NCBI GenBank assembly: GCA_023411575.1
Contig: JAEYOP010000006.1
Location: 23,559 to 87,558, forward strand
Source: Bacillota bacterium
GTDB taxonomy: Bacteria > Bacillota > Clostridia > Acetivibrionales > DTU013
DNA length: 64,000 bases
Direction of reading: 5' to 3'
The notes below the pieces were generated by a model. It saw only the letters and a list, made by a program, of their open reading frames with translations. It ran no database searches and had not been told where the DNA came from. The number at the start of each line of letters is the position of its first letter. The first letter of the stretch is position 1. This document shows positions 57,160 through 64,000 of this stretch, in pieces. A program made the translations under genes and the position numbers.

Positions 57160-57921
57160 ATGGATTTGCATCTGAAAGACAAGGTTGCATTGGTCACCGG
57201 AGGCTCCCACGGCCTGGGGAGGGCTATCTGCCTGAACCTCGCGGCGGAAGGCGCGACCGTTGCGGTCAACTACCGCAGCGATGCCGGAAAAGCCCTGGCT
57301 TTGGCCGCGGAAATCGCGGAGAAGTACGGGATGCAGGTTATGACCGTTCACGGGAATGTCACGAGCGAAGCAGACGTGAAGCGAGTTTTTGCCGAAGTTG
57401 CGGAGTGCTTTTCCAGGGTGGATATCATGGTCAACAACTCCGGCATTTGCCCCGTTTCCATGGTGAAGGACATGTCCCTGGCGGAATGGGAGGAGGTGCT
57501 CCGGACCAATCTGACCGGAACCTTTTTGACCTGCCGGGAAATGGTAAACAGCCTGATCCGTTCGGGGCTGCCCGGGAAAATAGTCAATATTGCTTCCCAG
57601 TCTGCCTTCAACGGCTCAAAAACCGGGAAATCCCACTATTCCGCCAGCAAGGGGGGAGTCGTCACTTTTACCTTATCGCTGGCAAAAGAGGTTGCTTCCT
57701 ACGGAATCAACGTGAATGCGGTTGCACCGGGAATGATCTATACGGACATGACCGCCGAAACCCTGGATAAAAATATGGACCGGTACAGAAAGGAAATTCC
57801 CCTGGGCCGCGTTGCCGAGGCCGACGAGGTGGCCAGAACGGTGTGCTTCCTGTGCTCCGACGCATCCAGCTACATCACGGGAGCCACTGTGGACGTCAGC
57901 GGAGGGGTCACCGGAAGATGA
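57160..57921 (+). CDS. short-chain dehydrogenase/reductase (FabG-like)
   Basis: NAD(P)-dependent enzyme of 253 residues. Cofactor motif TGGSHGLGRAICLN, NNSGICPV (NNAG form with Ser), catalytic NIASQSAFNGSKTGKSHY and YSASKGG, and the ending ITGATVDVSGGVTGR. GGAGG precedes the ATG. Pattern and length are close to the SDR at 39624, pointing to duplication. It ends the URO-D operon. Confidence 0.95.
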   Translation: MDLHLKDKVALVTGGSHGLGRAICLNLAAEGATVAVNYRSDAGKALALAAEIAEKYGMQVMTVHGNVTSEADVKRVFAEVAECFSRVDIMVNNSGICPVSMVKDMSLAEWEEVLRTNLTGTFLTCREMVNSLIRSGLPGKIVNIASQSAFNGSKTGKSHYSASKGGVVTFTLSLAKEVASYGINVNAVAPGMIYTDMTAETLDKNMDRYRKEIPLGRVAEADEVARTVCFLCSDASSYITGATVDVSGGVTGR

Positions 57922-58007
57922 CCGAACCGGCAAAGAACTGATAAAGAGCCGCTAAAGAGCCGCCGAGAAACCGGCAAAGAACCAGCAAAGAACCGGAAAA
58001 AATGGAG

Positions 58008-58090
58008 TATTTTAAGGTGATAGCATTTTTTTAAGTACAGTTTTTCGTCCTCCTTTTGCCCTGAAAAATCCCCTCCGCCGGGGATTAAAA
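58008..58090 (+). promoter_or_regulatory. conserved upstream motif pair before the second transporter
   Basis: The 27-bp block at 58008-58034 and GGGATTAAAA at 58081-58090 match those at 55588-55660. The two parts are 73 bp apart here and 63 bp apart there, a difference of one helical turn. Confidence 0.55.
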
Positions 58091-58203
58091 AATTCATCTT
58101 TTTATTAAAACAATGCAGAAAGGTCCCTCCCGGATTTGTTATATCATAAACTTGCAAGGTCAAGAAACCTGCAGTTCAAAAACAGATTAAGGAGGGTCAT
58201 TTC

Positions 58204-59358
58204 ATGAAAAAGGTCGTCTCTATTTTAGTAAGTCTGGTGTTCCTGGTAAGCATCGTATCCCTGACAGGCTGCGGACAGCAGGCCGCGCCGGCCGAAACAG
58301 CCGCGCAGACGGAAGCGGCGGTAGCGGAGACAGCAGCCGCACCGGCGGAAACCGCAGCAGCTACGGAACCGGCAACGAAGGAAATTCCCCAGGGCTTGAA
58401 AATCGGTTATTTCGTATCCGCATTGAACAACGGCTTTCATCAGGCCCACGCCAATTGGGCGGTGAAGTACGCGAAGGAAAAGTATGGAGCGGATGTACAG
58501 CTGTTTGACGGCAAATCCGACGCCAACGTCATGTCCCAGAATTTCGACCAGGCGGTGGCCCAGGGCCTGGACATGGTATCCCTTCACAACTGGCAGGGAG
58601 AATCCATCAAGGCTGCGGCACAGGAAGCACTGGCCAATGGAATGATCATCACCTCCTACTTTGAAAAAATTCCCGATGTAAACATACCGCTGGTTCTGCC
58701 CGGCGAGGCCGCCGTATCGGAAGAAATGGGTAAGATTGCCGCCGAACAGTGGAAAAAGGCTCATCCCGACCAGCCCATCGTATTTGTACAAATCGGATGG
58801 CCGGACAACGAGGTCGTTAAAAACGGACGTACCGATCCGTTTGCCAAAGGCGTTCTGAGCGTGGATCCCACCGCCAAGAACCTGGGCTGCATGGACGGAA
58901 GCAAGGGAGCCGACGCCGCCTTCAAGCTCACCCAGGACCTGATCCAGGCAAACCCGGGTCTGAACATCATCTATTCTGAAGCAGCTGATTTGACGGTCGG
59001 CGTTCTGCCCGCACTGCAGCAGCTTGGAAGAGGCAAGGCCGTGGACGGCGTACCCCAGACGGAAATCCTTTGCAGCGTGGATTGCCCTGAAAACGAATTG
59101 ATCAGCGTATTTGACCCCACTTGTTCCCTCAAGATGTCCATGGGCCTTCCGATCAAGGAAACCGCCCAGGTAAGGATCGATACCATGATGAAGGTCTATA
59201 CCGGAGAGTTGAAGAAGGAAGATCCCGGCTATTACGACAATCCGATTTTTGTTCCGAACAAGCTGGTAGGATACTGGAGCATGGAGCCGGCCGAAGCGGT
59301 TGCCTGGTTCAACGACCAGAACGGCACCAGCGTAAAGCTGCCCGAGTATTCCAAATAA
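58204..59358 (+). CDS. sugar-binding lipoprotein of the second ribose-type importer
   Basis: A 384-residue lipoprotein with lipobox LTGC (Cys23), an Ala/Thr/Glu linker to about 60, then a Peripla_BP_4-type domain from GLKIGYFVSALNNGFHQAHA. Sequence is clearly diverged from the protein at 45150. AAGGAGGG precedes the ATG. It is followed by an ATPase and two permeases. The shared upstream motif links it to the URO-D operon and perhaps to the YesN regulator. Confidence 0.95.
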   Translation: MKKVVSILVSLVFLVSIVSLTGCGQQAAPAETAAQTEAAVAETAAAPAETAAATEPATKEIPQGLKIGYFVSALNNGFHQAHANWAVKYAKEKYGADVQLFDGKSDANVMSQNFDQAVAQGLDMVSLHNWQGESIKAAAQEALANGMIITSYFEKIPDVNIPLVLPGEAAVSEEMGKIAAEQWKKAHPDQPIVFVQIGWPDNEVVKNGRTDPFAKGVLSVDPTAKNLGCMDGSKGADAAFKLTQDLIQANPGLNIIYSEAADLTVGVLPALQQLGRGKAVDGVPQTEILCSVDCPENELISVFDPTCSLKMSMGLPIKETAQVRIDTMMKVYTGELKKEDPGYYDNPIFVPNKLVGYWSMEPAEAVAWFNDQNGTSVKLPEYSK

Positions 59359-59385
59359 TATCCGACGATAGATAGAACAGGAGCT

Positions 59386-59411
59386 GCGGGGAGGTGTCAA
59401 GGCCTCCCCGC
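59386..59411 (+). other. GC-rich hairpin between binding-protein and ATPase genes
   Basis: GCGGGGAGG (59386-59394) pairs perfectly with CCTCCCCGC (59403-59411). There is no T-run directly after; the next gene starts 42 bp on. Confidence 0.7.
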
Positions 59412-59452
59412 GGCAAACCGGAAAACCGGGACTTTTTTGGAGGAGAACAAAG

Positions 59453-60940
59453 ATGACGGGCGACTATGTATTGGAAATCAAAAACCTCACAAAGGACTTC
59501 CCAGGGGTCAGGGCAATCGATGACGTCAGCTTCAATATTGAACGAAACACCGTTCATTGCCTTGTCGGCGAAAACGGCGCCGGAAAATCGACCCTGATCA
59601 AAATACTGACGGGGGCCTTTACACGGACCTCCGGGACGATCCTTTTAAACGGCGGGGAGTATGTGGTGCACAACCCGAAGGAAGCCAAGCTGAAAGGCAT
59701 CAGCACGCTGTTCCAGGAACTGAATGTGGTGGATCAGCTTACCGTGGAGGAAAACCTGACGCTGGGGATGGAGGATACGACGGCAGGCTTTCTTCGGAAA
59801 TCGAAAAAGATTAAAAAAATGATCGAGGTCCTCAAAAGCATCGAACCCAGCATCGACCCGAAGCAAAAGGTCGGAAGACTGAGCGTGGCGAAGAAGCAGA
59901 TTGTTGAAATCGCAAAAGCGGTTGCATCCGAAGCGAATATCATCATTATGGACGAACCTACAGCTGCTATATCCGAAGGGGAGATCAAGCGGCTTTTCCA
60001 CATTATCAAGGCGCTCCGGGAGAAAAATGTTACGGTTATTTACATTTCCCACAGGCTGGATGAGATTTTTGAATTAGGCGACAACATTACAGTAATGCGT
60101 GATGGTAAACATATAGAAACCAAGGCGGTCTCGGAGGTAAAGGACCGGGCCGAGCTGATCCGTCTCATGATCGGCAAGACGGTCATAGAGTCCTATATCC
60201 CGAAAGAGACCCATTCCCAGGAAAAGCTGCTGGAGGTGAAAAATATCTCCAACGACAAGCTCCGGGATATTTCCTTCGATGTGAAAAAGGGGGAGATCGT
60301 CGGCTTTTACGGATTGGTCGGGGCGGGCAAAACGGAGCTGGCCCGGGCGATCTACGGAGCGGACCGATATACCGGAGAAATCCTGTTGGAGGGCAAAAGG
60401 CTGGAGAAGTCCCCGAGCAGGACCATCAAGGCGGGCATCGCCCTGGTGCCCGAGGAAAGAAGATCCCAGGGCGTCTTTACGATCCTGACCATCCGGAGCA
60501 ATATTCCGGTCATGAACATGAAAAAGATCTCCGCTGGCGGCTTTGTGAACAACGCGAAAGAAAAGAAGGTCGCAGCGGAGTATATCAAAAAGCTCAATAT
60601 CGTCACCAGCAGCTGTGAAAAAGAGACCTCCAAGCTGTCCGGCGGGAACCAGCAGAAAGTCGTTTTCTCCAAGTGCCTGTTCGCGGACGCCGGCCTCCTT
60701 ATCCTGGACGAACCGACCCGGGGCATCGACGTGGGAGCGAAAGGCGAGATATACAGCATCATCCGCAGTCTTTCCAAGGAAGGCAAATCCATTATGATGT
60801 TTTCTTCCGAGTTGCCCGAGATCATGAACAACTGCGATAGGATCTTCCTGCTGTACGACGGCAAATTAAAGGCTGAAATGGAAAACAGCCCGGAACTCAA
60901 CAGCGAAAAAATAATCCATATTGTCACGGGAGGCGAATGA
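59453..60940 (+). CDS. ribose-type ABC importer ATPase with two nucleotide domains
   Basis: RbsA-like protein of 495 residues. First domain Walker A GENGAGKSTLIKI and Walker B IIIMDEPTAAISE; second domain with GLVGAGKTELARAI, signature KLSGGNQQKVVFSKCL and LLILDEPTRGIDVGA. Unlike many relatives the second P-loop keeps its Lys (GAGKT). GGAGGAG precedes the ATG. It overlaps the first permease by 4 bp (ATGA). Confidence 0.95.
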   Translation: MTGDYVLEIKNLTKDFPGVRAIDDVSFNIERNTVHCLVGENGAGKSTLIKILTGAFTRTSGTILLNGGEYVVHNPKEAKLKGISTLFQELNVVDQLTVEENLTLGMEDTTAGFLRKSKKIKKMIEVLKSIEPSIDPKQKVGRLSVAKKQIVEIAKAVASEANIIIMDEPTAAISEGEIKRLFHIIKALREKNVTVIYISHRLDEIFELGDNITVMRDGKHIETKAVSEVKDRAELIRLMIGKTVIESYIPKETHSQEKLLEVKNISNDKLRDISFDVKKGEIVGFYGLVGAGKTELARAIYGADRYTGEILLEGKRLEKSPSRTIKAGIALVPEERRSQGVFTILTIRSNIPVMNMKKISAGGFVNNAKEKKVAAEYIKKLNIVTSSCEKETSKLSGGNQQKVVFSKCLFADAGLLILDEPTRGIDVGAKGEIYSIIRSLSKEGKSIMMFSSELPEIMNNCDRIFLLYDGKLKAEMENSPELNSEKIIHIVTGGE

Positions 60941-61968
60941 TCGTGCAGACAAAATCAATACAGGCTCAAAGGGGAAAGCTGGGCGGGAAGATCAGCAATC
61001 TCACCTTCATCAATATTTCAATGCTGGGCGTACTGGCGCTTGTATTTATGGCAGCCTCCCTCATTGTTCCGCGGTTTTTCAGCATCAACAACATCTCCAA
61101 TCTGGTTGCGCAGCAGGCGGAAATCGTTATTCTCGGCATCGGCGTGACCTTTCTCCTGCTCACCGGCTACTTTGACATGTCCGTCGGAGGAACCGTGGGA
61201 ATGGCGGCAGTCCTTTCCGCTTATTTCTGCCAGACGCAGATGTCCTCAGGTTCCGAACTGGGCAGCGGACTGGGGTTGAGCTATGGCGCGGCGATTGTAC
61301 TGACGCTTGTTTGCTGTATGCTGATCGGCGTTATCAATGCGTTCTTTATCGTAAGGCTGAGAATTAACTCCGTCGTTGTCACGCTGGGCACGATGGCCCT
61401 GGCACGCGGTATAGCAAACATCGTATCGAAGGGCGCCCAGCGGATCAGCGGCCTGCCCCAGGATTTCAAGCAGATCGGGCAGTTTACCGTGATCGGCACG
61501 ATCAATCTGGCGGTCATCATCATGGCCGTTTTGCTGGCGCTCGCGCTGGTCATTGAAAGGAAGACCTCCTTCGGCAGAAAGATCTACCTGATCGGAGCGA
61601 ACCAGGTGGCGGCAAAATTGTCGGGGATAAAGGTGGAAAGGGAAGTTTCGATGCTCTATGTCATCAGCGCGTTCCTGGCCGGAGTGACCGGGATTATAAT
61701 GGCTTCCCGGTTTAATGCCGGAAATTGCTCTCTTGGCACAGGGTATGAATTTGACGCCCTTGTTGTGACCGTACTGGGAGGAACCAGCATTTTCGGCGGT
61801 TTCGGGTCCGTAAGCTGCGCAGTGGTAGGGGCGTTTATCATTGGCATCCTGTCAACCTCGGTCAATATGCTGGGATTTCAGCCGGCGATGCAATATCTGG
61901 TTAAAGGTTTTGTGATCGTCATCGCGATTCTGGCACAGCGATTTGCCCTGGATAGAAGGAACGGCTGA
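60937..61968 (+). CDS. ribose-type ABC importer permease 1
   Basis: RbsC-like permease, 343 residues with about ten helices. FLLLTGYFDMSVGGTVGMAA and VTVLGGTSIFGGFGSVSCAV are family signatures. Its start overlaps the ATPase stop. A second, different permease follows, so the channel is probably a heterodimer, as in some autoinducer-2 and rhamnose importers. Confidence 0.95.
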   Translation: MIVQTKSIQAQRGKLGGKISNLTFINISMLGVLALVFMAASLIVPRFFSINNISNLVAQQAEIVILGIGVTFLLLTGYFDMSVGGTVGMAAVLSAYFCQTQMSSGSELGSGLGLSYGAAIVLTLVCCMLIGVINAFFIVRLRINSVVVTLGTMALARGIANIVSKGAQRISGLPQDFKQIGQFTVIGTINLAVIIMAVLLALALVIERKTSFGRKIYLIGANQVAAKLSGIKVEREVSMLYVISAFLAGVTGIIMASRFNAGNCSLGTGYEFDALVVTVLGGTSIFGGFGSVSCAVVGAFIIGILSTSVNMLGFQPAMQYLVKGFVIVIAILAQRFALDRRNG

Positions 61969-62018
61969 CAGACGGGAGATTTTCGAATTTATTGGACAAG
62001 GGGTGGGCGGTAGTGTAT

Positions 62019-62978
62019 ATGCTGAGAAAAGTTTCGTGGAAGTCGATTGTAACAAACCTGTATGTAATCAGCGTCCTGGCGTTGATTGTGCTGATATTCA
62101 GTTCCGTATCCGTAAAATTTGTCGGGGCGCCCAATATCGTAAATATCCTGAGGCAGTCCGTGCCGGCCCTGCTGGTGGGAACCTCTGTGACGCTGCTCAT
62201 GATTTCGGGGAATATCGACCTTTCCGTCGGCGGAATCGTCGGGCTGACCTCAGTGCTGTATTCCCTGATGCTCAACGCCGGAATGGGCTATTTCTGGTCG
62301 GGGATACTGACCCTGGTTTCCGGAGTGCTTCTGGGGTATATCAACGGCTTCCTGGTAGTAAAAATGAGGATAGTACCTGTTATTGCGACGCTGGCGACAA
62401 TGACCCTGTGCATCGGGTTCGGCAAGCTGCTGTCCCCGGAAGGGATAGGCCTGATTAAAGGGCTTCCCGGCGATGTTACGGTCTTTGCCCGTACTGGTCT
62501 GTTTCTCAAATTGCCGGCAGCCTTTTACGTCATGCTGCTTGTCGTGGCTCTGCTGGTCCTTCTTCAAAAGAAGACGGTGCTGGGCAAATATGCCGCCGCC
62601 ATCGGCGGAAACAGGACGGCGGCGGAGCTGTCGGGCGTCAATGCGGCACAGACAATCTGGCTGCTGTATATGATCGTCGGCGCCTGCTCCGCCCTTGGAG
62701 GCATCTCCAGAACAAGCCTGCTGTGCCTGGGGGACCCGATGACCGGCGTGGGCATGGAGTTGGACGCCATGATCGCGGTCGTCCTGGGAGGGACCTGCTA
62801 TACAGGCGGGGAAGGCTCGGTAGCCAGGACGACGATCGGCGTGCTGATCCTGATGTGCCTGACGGCCGGGATGCAGGTAATAGGCATGCCGCCCTACTGG
62901 CAGTCCCTTGTCAAAGGCGTTGTGCTGATCCTGGCCGTGGTGGTCAACAGCCTGGTTAAAGAAAAAATCGTGGATTGA
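62019..62978 (+). CDS. ribose-type ABC importer permease 2
   Basis: RbsC-like permease of 319 residues. TLLMISGNIDLSVGGIVGLT and DAMIAVVLGGTCYTGGEGSV match the family. ATG at 62019 is preferred after GGCGG; GTG at 62013 and TTG at 61992 are alternatives. It completes a one-ATPase, two-permease importer with the lipoprotein at 58204. Confidence 0.93.
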   Translation: MLRKVSWKSIVTNLYVISVLALIVLIFSSVSVKFVGAPNIVNILRQSVPALLVGTSVTLLMISGNIDLSVGGIVGLTSVLYSLMLNAGMGYFWSGILTLVSGVLLGYINGFLVVKMRIVPVIATLATMTLCIGFGKLLSPEGIGLIKGLPGDVTVFARTGLFLKLPAAFYVMLLVVALLVLLQKKTVLGKYAAAIGGNRTAAELSGVNAAQTIWLLYMIVGACSALGGISRTSLLCLGDPMTGVGMELDAMIAVVLGGTCYTGGEGSVARTTIGVLILMCLTAGMQVIGMPPYWQSLVKGVVLILAVVVNSLVKEKIVD

Positions 62979-63020
62979 TGTTTGTGGATCAAATTTCAAT
63001 AGAAGGAATGGAGGATTTAC

Positions 63021-63329
63021 ATGAAAAAGCTGTATGAAATTCTGGTGGCCTACAAGGACGGCGGAGTCAGTCTGATCAAGCTCCCCAAGGAAGAAATCGA
63101 GGGGAGAATCCAGAAGATTGTTGAGCAGGAAAGGCCGGGCAAGCTTTACGTAATTGCAATCGATACCCTGAAGGGGACGGCTCTGGTCAACGATGCCGAA
63201 AAGGTCATCTGCTATTACGACCAGCCCGCTTTGGCTGAAATTGTCATTCAAAACAACAAGCTGAACCTGGAAGCCCGGCAGGATCGGATTTTTTATATCG
63301 AAAAGACCATAAAGGAACTGGAGTTTTAG
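63021..63329 (+). CDS. small soluble protein of unknown function
   Basis: A 102-residue protein, charged, with mixed helix and strand and a long C-terminal helix (NLEARQDRIFYIEKTIKELE). GGAATGGAGG precedes the ATG, and it starts 42 bp after permease 2, so it likely belongs to that operon. I do not recognise a family. No signal peptide or membrane helix. Confidence 0.75.
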   Translation: MKKLYEILVAYKDGGVSLIKLPKEEIEGRIQKIVEQERPGKLYVIAIDTLKGTALVNDAEKVICYYDQPALAEIVIQNNKLNLEARQDRIFYIEKTIKELEF

Positions 63330-63472
63330 CGGCTGCCGGCCAGCCGCCCTCCCGCCGGAGGAACGACGGCCAGCCGTCCGCAATTGAGCCGTTTTCCCCC
63401 TTTATTTTGAACGCTGCTTCATCAAACATTGAGCGGCCGTTTCAACCGCCGCTTCAAATCCTGAAATTTCTC

Positions 63473-63502
63473 TTGACGCAACCTGTGCGGATGCGTTAAA
63501 AT
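63473..63502 (+). promoter_or_regulatory. sigma-A promoter of the tRNA gene
   Basis: TTGACG (63473-63478) and TAAAAT (63497-63502), 18 bp apart, 44 bp before the tRNA. The remaining part of 63330-63472 is GC-rich with partial inverted repeats and no gene. Confidence 0.7.
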
Positions 63503-63545
63503 AGGATTGCCGCTGAAAAACGGCAGAAGCGGATCATTGCTTCAT

Positions 63546-63621
<76 letters not shown>

Positions 63622-63632
63622 CAATTCGTCTG

Positions 63633-63657
63633 AAAACCTTGCGCTGCAAGGTTTTTG
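63633..63657 (+). terminator. terminator after tRNA-Ala
   Basis: AAAACCTTGC (63633-63642) pairs with GCAAGGTTTT (63646-63655), with T residues continuing. Confidence 0.8.
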
Positions 63658-63725
63658 GCGTTTTTATGAAAAATTTTTAGGTGCGTTTGCGGGCTTTTTT
63701 TATAAAAAAAGGGGCTTTTTCTCTT

Positions 63726-64000
63726 TTATACCCCCATTGCTTCTATCAATTTCCTTGTCCCTACCAGGTTGATTGCTCTCTTCAAATTATACGCAAGGAA
63801 ACTAAGCCCCAGCTCGGCTGCGGCCTTTTCTTTTCCCTTGCATAGCAGGTAATGTGCTCCATGATACCACTTGACTGTCCCAAAGGGATGCTCCGACAGA
63901 CACATTCGCTCGTTCAGCTTGTGGATATCTCTTTTTATGCGGAGGATAACTTTTGTTGAAGCTCCGTAATCCCCCCTGTCCAAAGTATGATTGAATGGAT
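63726..64000 (-). mobile_element. IS1182-like transposase, C-terminal end (partial)
   Basis: The reading frame is open to the window's right edge. The C-terminal DDE-transposase block SEHPFGTVKWYHGAHYLLCK, followed by AAAELGLSFLAYNLKRAINL, is characteristic of IS1182-family transposases (catalytic Glu in SEHPFG). The 3' end of the gene lies about 70 bp from the tRNA terminator. The 5' part and the other end are outside the window, so intactness cannot be judged. Confidence 0.88.

Overview
The window looks like chromosome from a Gram-positive Firmicute, most likely a Clostridia member (Lachnospiraceae-like). The signs are a T-box leader on thrS, sigma-A promoters of TTGACA-16/19-TATAAT type, GGAGG ribosome sites, many lipobox substrate-binding proteins, YesM/YesN two-component systems, an accessory SecA and a tRNA with encoded CCA. 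No rRNA, CRISPR array or prophage was seen. The species cannot be named from this sequence.

Region 1 (1-13.2 kb) is mostly housekeeping: a D-Ala-D-Ala carboxypeptidase (cut by the window edge), ComEA, an Rpn-type nuclease, a SecA2-like ATPase with small neighbours, a Gfo/Idh/MocA dehydrogenase with a condensation-fold protein, T-box-controlled thrS, then thyA and folA. Region 2 (13.2-20.4 kb) is a YesM/YesN pair feeding a family-1 sugar-binding protein with MalF/MalG permeases, then an AraC regulator overlapping a convergent cupin gene.

Region 3 (20.4-50.1 kb) is the highlight: a bacterial microcompartment (BMC) regulon. A chemoreceptor whose C-terminal half is a sugar-binding domain placed, by predicted topology, in the cytoplasm is co-transcribed with a HAD phosphatase, transketolase and a divergent DeoC aldolase. 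A Fic gene follows as an apparent insert with its own promoter. Two divergent SDR genes then open the main operon: SDR, zinc alcohol dehydrogenase, 2-hydroxyacid dehydrogenase, three BMC pentamer proteins, a second DeoC, CoA-acylating aldehyde dehydrogenase, three BMC hexamer proteins, a reduced PduL-like protein, a small BMC-associated protein, an FGGY kinase and an SDR. A GldA/F/G-like ABC operon with a DUF4340-type protein separates this from a ribose-type ABC transporter and a SorC-family regulator. The same 14-bp palindrome (ATRACAWRTGTYAT), overlapping at a 12-bp period, sits on the promoters of the chemoreceptor, both SDRs, the transporter and the SorC gene, so these units look like one SorC regulon. 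DeoC plus acylating aldehyde dehydrogenase fits a sugar-phosphate-utilising BMC in which a deoxysugar phosphate is split to an aldehyde that is oxidised to acyl-CoA.

Region 4 (50.1-63.3 kb) is a sugar-sensing system: a histidine-kinase-like protein lacking its histidine, a YesN regulator, a YesM kinase and a membrane-anchored sugar-binding protein (arranged like XylFII-LytS-YesN). It is followed by a URO-D-family/cupin/SDR operon and a second ribose-type transporter with two different permeases. Both target operons share an upstream sequence motif. The window ends with tRNA-Ala(GGC) and the 3' end of an IS1182-like transposase. Two MITE-like palindromic elements and several degenerate purine-rich spacers lie between genes.
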